This document shows positions 16,854 to 23,825 of a DNA stretch of 33,733 nt, piece by piece (within the stretch, counting starts at the first letter, position 1; every line of letters starts with the position of its first letter). Source of the stretch: CAYLNM01 sp964385045 (GTDB taxonomy: Bacteria > Planctomycetota > Phycisphaerae > Phycisphaerales > SM1A02); NCBI GenBank assembly GCA_964385045.1, contig CAYLNM010000028.1:1-33733 (forward strand), in the 5' to 3' direction. The notes beneath the pieces are model-generated. The model made no database searches. It had not been told where the DNA came from and worked only from the letters and a program-made list of their open reading frames with translations. The translations under genes were made by a program, and so were the position numbers.

Positions 16854-17966
16854 TCAACCGGTCGCGCCGATGGTCACGTCGGCGTACTTGTAGCGGGCGG
16901 CGCACGCCCCCTCGCTCGAGACCATGAGCGCCCCCACCGGCATCTCGGGCGTGCAGGCGGTGCCGAAGAGGCCGCACTCGGCCGGCTTGATCGCGCCCTT
17001 GAGGACGTCGCCGCACCGGGCCTCCACCGGGTCGGGCTGCGAACGTCCCTGCACGCCGAAGACCCGCTCGGCGTCGTGCCGGGCGAACTCCTCCCGGATC
17101 CCGAGGGCCGACCGCGGGATGTCGCCGAGGCCCCGCCACTCGAAGGCATCGCGGACCTCGAAGACCAGGTCCATCGCCGCGATGGCGGCCGGATTGCCCT
17201 CCCACGCGACCGCCCGGCCGTACTGATTCTCGATCCGGGCCTCGCCCGCGTTCATCTGCCGCAGGACCATCGCGATGGACTGCATGAGATCGACCGGCTC
17301 GAAGCCGCTGACGACCAGCGGGCGCCCGAACTCCTCGGCGATGAAGCGGTAGGGCTCGCAGCCGATCACCGTCGACACGTGGCCGGGACCGACGAACGCG
17401 TCGATGGACATGTCGTCCATCTCCAGCACCGCGCGGATCGCCGGATTCACCAGGATGTGGTTGCAGAAGACGTGGAAGTTGTCGACGCCCTGCTCGCGGG
17501 CCCGCATCAGCGTGACCGCGGTGGAGGGCGTCGTCGTCTCGAATCCGATCGCGAAGAACATCACCGGACGATCAGGGTGCTCCCGGGCGATCCGCAGGGC
17601 GTCGAGCGGGCTGTACACCATCCGCACGTCGGCCCCGCGGGCCTTGGCGTCCAGCGGCGAGCCCTGGGTGCCCGGCACCCGCATCATGTCGCCGAAGGCG
17701 GTGAAGATCAGGCCGTCGTGCTCGGCCATCGCCAGGCCCTCGTCCATGCGGCCCATCGGCAGGACGCACACCGGACAGCCGGGGCCGTGGATGAGCTCGA
17801 CGTTGTCGGGCAGGAGCTGGGCGAGCCCGAAGCGGAAGATCGCGTGGGTGTGCCCACCGCAGACCTCCATGATCCGGTAGGTGCGGCCGGGGTCCGTCAG
17901 CCGGTGGATCTCCTCGGACAGGGCGCGGATCGTCGCGCCGTCGCGAAACTCGTCGACGTACTTCAT
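16854..17966 (-). CDS. hypD: HypD scaffold protein, [NiFe]-hydrogenase maturation
   Basis: A 370-residue protein starting MKYVDEFRDG, the usual HypD start. Conserved motifs are EVCGGHTHAI, HGPGCPVCVLP (redox and iron-binding cysteines), FFAIGFETTTPSTA, FCNHILV, GPGHVSTVIG and the C-terminal [4Fe-4S] ligand cysteines in RCGDVLKG, KPAECGLFGTACTPE and SEGACAARYKY. HypD, together with HypC, is the site where Fe(CN)2CO is assembled before transfer to the large subunit. The ATGA start overlaps the stop codon of the HypC-like gene, as expected for partners made together. Length is normal. Confidence 0.98.
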   Translation of the reverse strand: MKYVDEFRDGATIRALSEEIHRLTDPGRTYRIMEVCGGHTHAIFRFGLAQLLPDNVELIHGPGCPVCVLPMGRMDEGLAMAEHDGLIFTAFGDMMRVPGTQGSPLDAKARGADVRMVYSPLDALRIAREHPDRPVMFFAIGFETTTPSTAVTLMRAREQGVDNFHVFCNHILVNPAIRAVLEMDDMSIDAFVGPGHVSTVIGCEPYRFIAEEFGRPLVVSGFEPVDLMQSIAMVLRQMNAGEARIENQYGRAVAWEGNPAAIAAMDLVFEVRDAFEWRGLGDIPRSALGIREEFARHDAERVFGVQGRSQPDPVEARCGDVLKGAIKPAECGLFGTACTPEMPVGALMVSSEGACAARYKYADVTIGATG

Positions 17967-18211
17967 CGCATCTCCTCCGGCCGGCGGTCCACCGCCCGCT
18001 GCGGGTCGCGGACCGTCCCGATCGCGACCCCCTGGTGGACCAGCAGGATCACGCCGGGCACCACGCCCGGGATCAGGTCCACCGCCACCGTCGACCGCGT
18101 GCCGTCCTCGAGCGCGACCTCGGCATCGGGACCGCGGACGGCGATCACCGTCGCCTGGTCCGCCACGTCCCCACAGGTCGCGCACCGCGTCCCGTCCGTG
18201 CGGCCGCTCAT
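17963..18211 (-). CDS. hypC: second HypC/HupF-like chaperone (CxxCGD type)
   Basis: An 82-residue protein. After nine residues it has CATCGDVADQATVIAV, then a small beta barrel ending GVVPGVILLVHQGVAIG, which matches the PGDxVLVHxGxAI close of HypC proteins. Unlike canonical HypC it does not start with the cysteine exposed after Met: the MC is replaced by RC at position 10, and the CxxCGD form is a known variant subgroup. It overlaps hypC by ATGA on one side and hypD by ATGA on the other. It may be the HypD partner for a different step, or a chaperone specific to HucL; which one is unknown. Confidence 0.85.
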   Translation of the reverse strand: MSGRTDGTRCATCGDVADQATVIAVRGPDAEVALEDGTRSTVAVDLIPGVVPGVILLVHQGVAIGTVRDPQRAVDRRPEEMR

Positions 18212-18558
18212 CGTCCCGCCTCCACCGGCTCGGTGCCGTCGGCGGCGGCGTCGGCGGCGGCGTCGGCGGCGGCGGCCCCCGCGCCGGCGCCGTGGCCGAA
18301 GGCATACCCCTCGGCCTCCTCGCGGGCCTCGTCGTCCTCGCCGAGCAGGGCGAGCAGCTTCATCTGCTCCTCCGCCTGCTCGGCGCTGATGCGGCTCATC
18401 GCGAAGCCGACGTGGATGAGGACCCAGTCGCCGGTCGTGGGCGGATGCTCACGCAGCAGGTCGATGCTGACCTGCCGCCGGACGCCCATCACGCCGACGG
18501 TGGCCAGACGGCGATCGTCGTCGATGGACTCGATGCGTCCGGGGATCGCGAGGCACAT
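18208..18558 (-). CDS. hypC: HypC chaperone, [NiFe]-hydrogenase maturation
   Basis: A 116-residue protein beginning MCLAIPGRIESI, the canonical HypC start whose Cys2 binds the iron fragment and the large-subunit precursor. The core continues to WVLIHVGFAMSRISAEQAEEQMKLL. HypC is normally about 75-95 residues; here about 35 extra residues follow, acidic then Ala/Asp/Gly-rich (repeat AAAD three times), coded by a 12-bp tandem repeat. It sits two bases after the NHL gene and overlaps the second hypC-like gene by ATGA. Confidence 0.96.
   Translation of the reverse strand: MCLAIPGRIESIDDDRRLATVGVMGVRRQVSIDLLREHPPTTGDWVLIHVGFAMSRISAEQAEEQMKLLALLGEDDEAREEAEGYAFGHGAGAGAAAADAAADAAADGTEPVEAGR
18238..18273. 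repeat. 12-bp tandem repeat inside hypC
   Basis: Three perfect copies of GTCGGCGGCGGC. On the coding strand they give a repeated Ala-Ala-Ala-Asp in the C-terminal tail of HypC, a likely site of length variation. Confidence 0.9.
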
Positions 18559-18560
18559 GG

Positions 18561-19787
18561 TCAGCTCCTTCTCCAGATGGTCACGCGGTTGTTGCCCGAG
18601 TCGGCGACCGCGAGGCGGCCGGCGTGCAGGTGCAGGCCGTAGGGCCAGCAGAGGCTGTCGGCCTCGACCGCGTGCCAGCGGTTCTCGCCGTTGGCGGCCG
18701 GGTCGGGCTGGGCGAGCACGCCGTCGGCGCACGGGGCGACGCCCGCGGCCGGGACCGGCTCGTGCAGCAGGATGCGGTTGTTGGCGGTGTCCGCGACGGC
18801 GAGCAGATCGCCGTCGACCGCCAGCCCGTACGGGAAGCGATGCACGTTCGCCGCCTGCGGGCCGTAGGGCCACTCGCGGGCGGATCGGAGGTCCGCCTGG
18901 CCGAGGACGAGGTCCGGCTCGGCGCCATCGCACGCGTCGGCGACGTCGCGCCAGCCGACGACGCGGTGGTTGCCGGCGTCGGCGACCAGCAGGCCGCGGC
19001 CGTCGGGCGTGGGCGCGATGGCGTGCGGCCAGCGGAAGCTCGTCGGGGCGACCGCGCCGTCGCGATTCTCGCCGCGGAGGTGCCAGTCGTCCTGCCCGAT
19101 GAGGAACCGCGGCCGCTCACCCGCGAGCGCGTGCTCGAAGGACCACCAGCCGACGACGCGCCGGTTGCCGGTGTCGGCGACGAGGAAGCGCCCTCCCGCG
19201 ACGCCGAAGCCGTACGGCCAGTAGAAGCCGTTCCGCCGTGCCTCGGCCGCGCCGCGGTTGGGCGCGGTGTCGTCCGGTCCGGCCTGCCCGATGACGCGAT
19301 CCGGCATCGCTCCGTCCGCCTCCGGCAGGCGGTTCCACGCCAGCAGCCGGTGATGCCACGCATCGGCGACGACGAGCCGGCCCTCGATCATCGCGACCCC
19401 GGTCGGCAGGTGCATGAGCCCCGGCCCCTCGGCCGACATGTCGGCCTGGCCGAGGACGATGTCGGCGGGTGCGTGATCGCGATCCGGGAAGCCGTCCCAG
19501 ATCAGCACGCGGTGGTTGCCCGAGTCCGCGACGACGAGGCGATCGCCGTCGTGCCACGCGCCCCGGGGGGCGTACAGCGTGTCCGCCGCCGGCGTGGCCG
19601 ACGGGAGGGCGAGGCCGCCGGGGGCCGGAGCGCCGATCCAGCGCTCGGGGGCGAAGCCGAGCGTCCGGGAGGGGGCGGCGGGCGGACCCGACGGACGCCG
19701 CATGCTCGTCGTCGCGCGGACGACGTCCGCCGCCGCGACGGGATCCGTCGGACGCGCGGTGCGGGCGGCGTCGGGCACGGCGGTCAT
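18561..19787 (-). CDS. NHL-repeat beta-propeller protein, hydrogenase-associated
   Basis: A 408-residue protein. After about 60 Ala/Pro-rich residues there are six NHL-type blades, each containing a version of VADxGNxRVxxW (VADSGNHRVLIW, VADAWHHRLLAW, VADTGNRRVVGW, VADAGNHRVVGW, VADTANNRILLH, VADSGNNRVTIW) followed by VLGQxD- or IGQ-like turns. There is no signal peptide, so it is probably cytoplasmic, unlike many NHL proteins. NHL genes recur beside group 1h and 2a hydrogenases of soil actinobacteria and are thought to help assemble or scaffold the enzyme; the exact role is unknown. Its ATGA overlaps the hucE stop codon. Confidence 0.88.
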   Translation of the reverse strand: MTAVPDAARTARPTDPVAAADVVRATTSMRRPSGPPAAPSRTLGFAPERWIGAPAPGGLALPSATPAADTLYAPRGAWHDGDRLVVADSGNHRVLIWDGFPDRDHAPADIVLGQADMSAEGPGLMHLPTGVAMIEGRLVVADAWHHRLLAWNRLPEADGAMPDRVIGQAGPDDTAPNRGAAEARRNGFYWPYGFGVAGGRFLVADTGNRRVVGWWSFEHALAGERPRFLIGQDDWHLRGENRDGAVAPTSFRWPHAIAPTPDGRGLLVADAGNHRVVGWRDVADACDGAEPDLVLGQADLRSAREWPYGPQAANVHRFPYGLAVDGDLLAVADTANNRILLHEPVPAAGVAPCADGVLAQPDPAANGENRWHAVEADSLCWPYGLHLHAGRLAVADSGNNRVTIWRRS

Positions 19788-20875
19788 CGCGACGGATCTC
19801 CCGGGCGGACGAGGATCCGGCCGTCCTCGATGCGGAGCGGGAACGGGTCGAGCTGCACCTGCGGTGCCGTGCGGCACTCGCCGCCCTCGACCTCGAAGCA
19901 GAAGCCGTGGTACGGGCAGGTGATCGTCTCGCCGTCCGCGTCGATCTCGCCGTCGTGCAGCGGAAGCCCCTGGTGCGGGCACTCGTTCCGGTACGCGAAG
20001 ATCCGATCGCCGCGGCGAAGCAGCAGGACGTCGGTCTCGCCCGCACGGAACCGGGTCGGCCGGCCGTCGACGACCTCGTCGGCCGACGGTCCGGCGATCC
20101 AGCCGTAGGTCGCGGGCGAGTCCTCGGCCACCCCCGGAGCGGCACCGGCCCCGCCGCCCGCGCTCACCGTGAGGGACACGATCCCCGCGACCGGACCGTC
20201 GTTGACCTCCTCGACGTGCTGAATCTCCGGCACGATCGCGCGAATCGCCTCCCCCACGCCGTCGCGCAGCGTCTCGGCCGACATGCTGCAGCCCGAGCAC
20301 GAGCCATGGAGCCGCACGAAGGCGGTGTCGCCCTCGATCCGTACCAGCTCGACGTCACCGCCGTGGCTCTTCACGTACGGCTTGATCCGCTCCATCGCCT
20401 GGGCCACGCGGGTGACGAGGTCGGGCCGGACGATCCCGAGCTCCATGAGCACCGCATAGACCAGCGGATCGTCGACGAGGTCGAAGAGGGCATGCCGGGC
20501 TCGCTCGTCGGCCTTCAGCCGCCGGACCATCGCGGTCACGCCCGCGGCGATGAACGCCTCGCGGGCCTTGACGAGGGCCTCGGCCCGCACGCGGATGTCC
20601 GCGTCGAGCGGGGCAAGGGCCTGACGGGCCCGGTCCACCGCGGCGGCGAGCGCCTCGGGGTCGGGCGCCGCGGCCGCGGAGGCGTCCGCCCCGCGGCCGG
20701 CGGCGGTCGCCGGCGTGGCCCCGTTCGTGGATCCGTTCGCGGATCCGTTCGTGGATTCGGCCGCCGGGCCGTGCGTCGCGGCGGGCCCGTCACCGGCGGG
20801 GTCGGCTGCTCCGCCGGAGGCGGGCGTCGCCGGACCGGGTCCGAGGCGTCCGTAGCGGGCGTGGGCGGTCGTCAT
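19784..20875 (-). CDS. hucE: HucE-like NifU-Rieske iron-sulfur protein
   Basis: A 363-residue two-domain iron-sulfur protein. Residues 1-75 are a disordered Gly/Ser/Thr/Ala-rich stretch. Residues about 155-225 form a NifU C-terminal-type domain with C193-SG-C196 in HGSCSGCSMS. Residues about 256-355 form a Rieske domain with C299-P-H301 and C320-PY-H323, ligands for a [2Fe-2S] cluster. The combination matches HucE/HhyE of mycobacterial hydrogenase operons, which are needed there for H2 oxidation. A role in passing electrons from the hydrogenase, or in delivering clusters to HucS, is plausible. Coupled by ATGA overlaps to both neighbours. Confidence 0.92.
   Translation of the reverse strand: MTTAHARYGRLGPGPATPASGGAADPAGDGPAATHGPAAESTNGSANGSTNGATPATAAGRGADASAAAAPDPEALAAAVDRARQALAPLDADIRVRAEALVKAREAFIAAGVTAMVRRLKADERARHALFDLVDDPLVYAVLMELGIVRPDLVTRVAQAMERIKPYVKSHGGDVELVRIEGDTAFVRLHGSCSGCSMSAETLRDGVGEAIRAIVPEIQHVEEVNDGPVAGIVSLTVSAGGGAGAAPGVAEDSPATYGWIAGPSADEVVDGRPTRFRAGETDVLLLRRGDRIFAYRNECPHQGLPLHDGEIDADGETITCPYHGFCFEVEGGECRTAPQVQLDPFPLRIEDGRILVRPGDPSR
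20721..20756. repeat. 12-bp tandem repeat inside hucE
   Basis: Three copies of CCGTTCGTGGAT, the middle one with a single C change. They code for the Ser-Thr-Asn-Gly-type repeat (residues 41-52) in the disordered N-terminal part of HucE. Confidence 0.85.
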
Positions 20876-21243
20876 GCCGGGGCTCCCTCGTGCAGGCAGG
20901 CCCGCTCGAGCGCTTCGTCGGCCTTCGCCCGCACGAGCTCGGTGAAGACGGCGTGGCTCGCCGAGCGGAGCACGTCGCCGACCGTCGCCCCCTCGACGTC
21001 CGGCATCGGACGGCGGGCGAGCGCCTCCAGGATCGCGCACGCCCCCGCCTCGGTGTCCATCGCGTGCTCGCCGAGGAACATCCCGGTGAACCGCCCGAGC
21101 CAGACGCCCTCGCCGTCGGGGTCCTCGCGGAGCCGCTGCAGGGCGTTGGCCGGACCCGCGCACCGCTGGATCGCGGTCTCGCAGAGCAGGTCGCACGCCT
21201 CGTGCACCAGGGCGTCCACGTGCAGTCGTTCGTGATCGTTCAT
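20872..21243 (-). CDS. hydrogenase-cluster protein of unknown function (123 aa)
   Basis: A 123-residue soluble, mostly helical protein starting MNDHERLHVDAL. It has several cysteines and histidines (C17, C21, C28) in HEACDLLCETAIQRC, which could bind a metal, but no known motif. The pattern LGRFTGMFLGEHAMDTEAGACAILEAL is the most distinctive part. It overlaps both neighbours by ATGA (helical-repeat protein upstream, hucE downstream), so it is surely translated with the operon. I do not recognise the family. Confidence 0.8.
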   Translation of the reverse strand: MNDHERLHVDALVHEACDLLCETAIQRCAGPANALQRLREDPDGEGVWLGRFTGMFLGEHAMDTEAGACAILEALARRPMPDVEGATVGDVLRSASHAVFTELVRAKADEALERACLHEGAPA

Positions 21244-22544
21244 GCGTCGGCTCCGCGGGCCGCGATCCGGTCCCGGGTGGTCTCGATCTCGGCCAGCACC
21301 ACGTCCACCCCGTCGACCGCGGCGGACTCCTCCCACCGCTCGAGCATCGCCCGCGCCTCCCCCAGCCGCTCCGCCCCCTCGTCCAGCCGGCCGAGGTGCG
21401 CGAGCGCGTTGCCGAGGTTCGCCAGCAGCCGTCCGCGGGCAGGGCCGTCGTCGGGCCGGTGCTCGAGGACCTGCCCGTAGAGCTCGACCGCCTCGAGCAG
21501 GTTCGCCTCCACGTGCGAGCTCGGCAGGTGCTGCAGGGCGTTGGCGAGGTTGACCGTCGCCGCCTGCCACGCCTCGGGGTGGTCGGCGGGATCGAGGACC
21601 TCCAGCGCCTCGCGGAGCGACTGCACCGCGATCGCGGACCGCAGCCGCGCGGCGTGCTCGCTCATCGGCATCGACAGGTAGGCCACGGCCACGTTGAGGT
21701 GGCACAGGGCGTACGGCACCGGGTGCGTGCGCCGCGGCAGGGCCTGCGTCGCCTTCTGGAGGCACTGCACCGCCTGCATGAGCATGGCGGGTCGCTCGGC
21801 TCCGACGCTCATGAGCAGCTCGGCGCGGGTCATGAGCAGCTCGCCCCGCTGCTCGTCGAAGCCGAGGCCTTCGAGCATCGCCGCGGCCTGCTCGAGGTCG
21901 AGGAGCGTGCGGGCCGGGGGGCCACCGGCCTCGGCGGTCGCCGGCACGAGCGCCGCGGCCTCGCCGAGGAGCCGCGCCGCCGCGGCCGGGGCGAGCCGCA
22001 CCACGAGGTCCGCCGCCTCGCGCAGCCCCGCGATCGCCTCGGTCATGCGGTCGTCGGCCGCCGCGACGTGCGCTCGCGTGGCCAGGATCCACGCCCGGAT
22101 GCGGGGATCGAGGTCCGGCGCCGGCGCGGGCGGCTCGGCGTCGGCCCCCAGGCGGAAGGCGACCGCCTCGGCCAGCGCGCGGGCCGGCGGCCCGAGCGAC
22201 TCGGCGGCCGCGAGCACCGCCTCCGCGTCGCCCGACAGCACCGCGGCGTTGAAGACGACCAGGTCCGGCCACGCGGGGTCGCCCGGGGTCTCGGGCGTCT
22301 CGCCGCGGGCCAGTGCGGCCAGGAACGACCACGCGGGCGGCAGCTCGTGCCAGCGTCCCGCACGGACCGCGGCCTCGGCGGCCTCGCGGGCCTCGGCGGC
22401 CTCGGCGTCACGCGGCCCTCCGTCGCCCGGCGGAAGCGGCGGCAGCAGCATGGCTCCCGCGGCGCCGGCCAGCGTGCCGATCGCCGCGCATGACGGGGCC
22501 GGGCCCACCGCGGCCGGGTGCATGTCGATGCTCGCGAGGCTCAT
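21240..22544 (-). CDS. TPR-like helical-repeat protein, hydrogenase-associated
   Basis: A 434-residue protein without signal peptide. The second half carries tetratricopeptide-like helix pairs: ALCHLNVAVAYLSM, EAWQAATVNLANALQHL, NLLEAVELYGQVLEHRP, RGRLLANLGNALAHLGRLDEGAERLGEARAML. The first half is Ala-rich helical (ARALAEAVAFRLG, AWILATRAHVAAADDRM). TPR solenoids bind peptides of partner proteins, so an assembly role for HucS/HucL or HucE is likely but not shown. It starts 16 bases after the small gene upstream and overlaps the next gene by ATGA. Confidence 0.82.
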   Translation of the reverse strand: MSLASIDMHPAAVGPAPSCAAIGTLAGAAGAMLLPPLPPGDGGPRDAEAAEAREAAEAAVRAGRWHELPPAWSFLAALARGETPETPGDPAWPDLVVFNAAVLSGDAEAVLAAAESLGPPARALAEAVAFRLGADAEPPAPAPDLDPRIRAWILATRAHVAAADDRMTEAIAGLREAADLVVRLAPAAAARLLGEAAALVPATAEAGGPPARTLLDLEQAAAMLEGLGFDEQRGELLMTRAELLMSVGAERPAMLMQAVQCLQKATQALPRRTHPVPYALCHLNVAVAYLSMPMSEHAARLRSAIAVQSLREALEVLDPADHPEAWQAATVNLANALQHLPSSHVEANLLEAVELYGQVLEHRPDDGPARGRLLANLGNALAHLGRLDEGAERLGEARAMLERWEESAAVDGVDVVLAEIETTRDRIAARGADA

Positions 22545-22560
22545 CGGTCCGCTCCTTCGC

Positions 22561-22764
22561 CTAGAGCCCGGTCGGGGGCGTGATCTCGCGCCGGGCGGCC
22601 CACGTCATCCAGCGGGCGGCGAGGCGGGCCTTGTCCTCGCTCGGATACTCCGCGATCCGCTTCCGCTCGATTCCCGTCTCGAACCAGACCTCGAGGTAGA
22701 CGACCCACGATCCGTTCTCCCGAACGACCTCCGACTGCACGAGCATCGCGCGGTCAGTGCTCAC
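22561..22764 (-). CDS. small protein of unknown function in the huc operon
   Basis: A 67-residue protein if it starts at the GTG whose GTGA overlaps the preceding stop codon, as elsewhere in this operon; an ATG at 22746 would give 61 residues. The sequence (MLVQSEVVRENGSWVVYLEVW, then KRIAEYPSEDKARLAARWM) suggests a small beta hairpin followed by a helix, somewhat like single-domain adaptor proteins. It ends with TAG, while almost all genes here end with TGA. No family is recognised; the coupling argues that it is real. Confidence 0.7.
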   Translation of the reverse strand: MSTDRAMLVQSEVVRENGSWVVYLEVWFETGIERKRIAEYPSEDKARLAARWMTWAARREITPPTGL

Positions 22765-23150
22765 CGTGCGCTGCCGGTCGCGCGGGCTGCATCGGTCGCG
22801 CTCGCGCCGCCGGTGGCGCTCGCCACGTCCCCCGCCGCCTCCACGTTCGCGTCCCCCAGCCGGACCGGCACCCGCAACGTCCGCTCCTCGGCGTCCCACG
22901 TCGCGGTGCGCTCGCCCGCGTCCCACGCGGCCGGCAGGTGCTCGACCACGAGCACCGCCCGGTCGCCCGCACGGGTGCACTGCTTCAGGATCAGGCCGCC
23001 GACCGCCCGCGGCCCGATGGCCACCAGGTGCAGCTCGTCCTCGCGTCCCGCGACCAGCACCGACGGGGCCGAGCCGAAGCACGCCTCGGCCACCGCCGCG
23101 GGCAGCCGCAGCGTCCCCCGATCCGTCAGCGTCACCGTCATCGGCGTCAC
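22761..23150 (-). CDS. protein of unknown function in the huc operon (129 aa)
   Basis: A 129-residue protein. GTG at 23150 overlaps the protease stop codon as GTGA; ATG at 23141 is an alternative start three codons on. The first 95 residues are beta-rich and well formed (TVTLTDRGTLRLPAAV, SVLVAGREDELHLVAIG, AVLVVEHLPAAW, EERTLRVPVRL). The opening faintly recalls AbrB/SpoVT-type domains, which is not enough for an assignment. The last 30 residues are Ala/Thr/Gly-rich and probably disordered. It lies directly behind the large-subunit protease, so a role in HucL maturation is possible. Confidence 0.75.
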   Translation of the reverse strand: MTPMTVTLTDRGTLRLPAAVAEACFGSAPSVLVAGREDELHLVAIGPRAVGGLILKQCTRAGDRAVLVVEHLPAAWDAGERTATWDAEERTLRVPVRLGDANVEAAGDVASATGGASATDAARATGSAR

Positions 23151-23746
23151 GACGCACCTCCGGCCGCGACCACCCGGCCCGCCGAACCGCCGGCGCCGGC
23201 GGCGGGCACCGCCGAAGCCGGCGCCGCGGCCGATGCGGGCCGGCCGCCCGCCGAGGCCGCGGCGCCGGTTCCCCCCCGGGCCCAGCGCTCGAGCAGCAGG
23301 TCGACCAGCCGCTCCATCGCGTCGGTGACCGGACGCGAGAGCTCCATGCCCGGGGCGGCGGTCGCCGCCTCGATCAGGAAGACGGTGACCGTCTCCGGGA
23401 ACTCGTCCTTCAGCAGCCACCGCGCGAAGGTGATCGCGTGGTCCCATCGGAAGCTGTGCAGGTTGCCCGCCGCCTCGAGCGGCGGCGTCTCGGCCTCGTG
23501 GGCGGGCAGCTCGTAGATCGCCCCGGGCTCGCCCCCGCTCGTGCACGCGTCGACGAGGATCACGTGCGTGGCGCCCCGCATCCGGAACGCGACGTCCATG
23601 CCCGCGGTGCCCCCGTCGGCCACCTCGATCCCCGGCGGCAGGCCGCGGTCGAGGAGCCGGCGGATCATCACCGGTCCCACGCCATCGTCGGACCGAAGCA
23701 GGTTGCCGCAGCCGATGACGAGCACTCTGGACGCGGAGTCGGGCAT
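23147..23746 (-). CDS. hupD: hydrogenase maturation protease, HyaD/HupD family
   Basis: A 199-residue protein. It opens with VLVIGCGNLLRSDDGVGP, the GxGNxLxxDDGxG signature of the endopeptidases that clip the C-terminal peptide of the large subunit once nickel is in place. Candidate nickel ligands are D21 (where HybD has Glu16), D66 in ILVDACTSGG, and H97 or H103 in NLHSFRWDHA. About 45 extra Ala/Gly-rich residues follow the enzyme core (155-199). Its substrate is presumably HucL, encoded just upstream; a 13-bp stem-loop lies between the two genes. Confidence 0.92.
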   Translation of the reverse strand: MPDSASRVLVIGCGNLLRSDDGVGPVMIRRLLDRGLPPGIEVADGGTAGMDVAFRMRGATHVILVDACTSGGEPGAIYELPAHEAETPPLEAAGNLHSFRWDHAITFARWLLKDEFPETVTVFLIEAATAAPGMELSRPVTDAMERLVDLLLERWARGGTGAAASAGGRPASAAAPASAVPAAGAGGSAGRVVAAGGAS

Positions 23747-23767
23747 GGACGAATCGGTCCCTGCGCA

Positions 23768-23813
23768 CGGCCGCGGCGCGCCACCCGCCGGAGGGGGCGA
23801 CGCGCCGCGGCCG
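23768..23813 (-). promoter_or_regulatory. 13-bp perfect inverted repeat between hucL and its protease gene
   Basis: CGGCCGCGGCGCG (23768-23780) and CGCGCCGCGGCCG (23801-23813) pair perfectly around a 20-base loop. The hairpin begins 12 bases after the hucL stop codon and ends 21 bases before the protease start codon. No T-run follows. It probably protects the hucSL message or partly stops transcription, lowering expression of the accessory genes; this is inference. Confidence 0.75.
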
Positions 23814-23825
23814 AGGAGAACGCTG

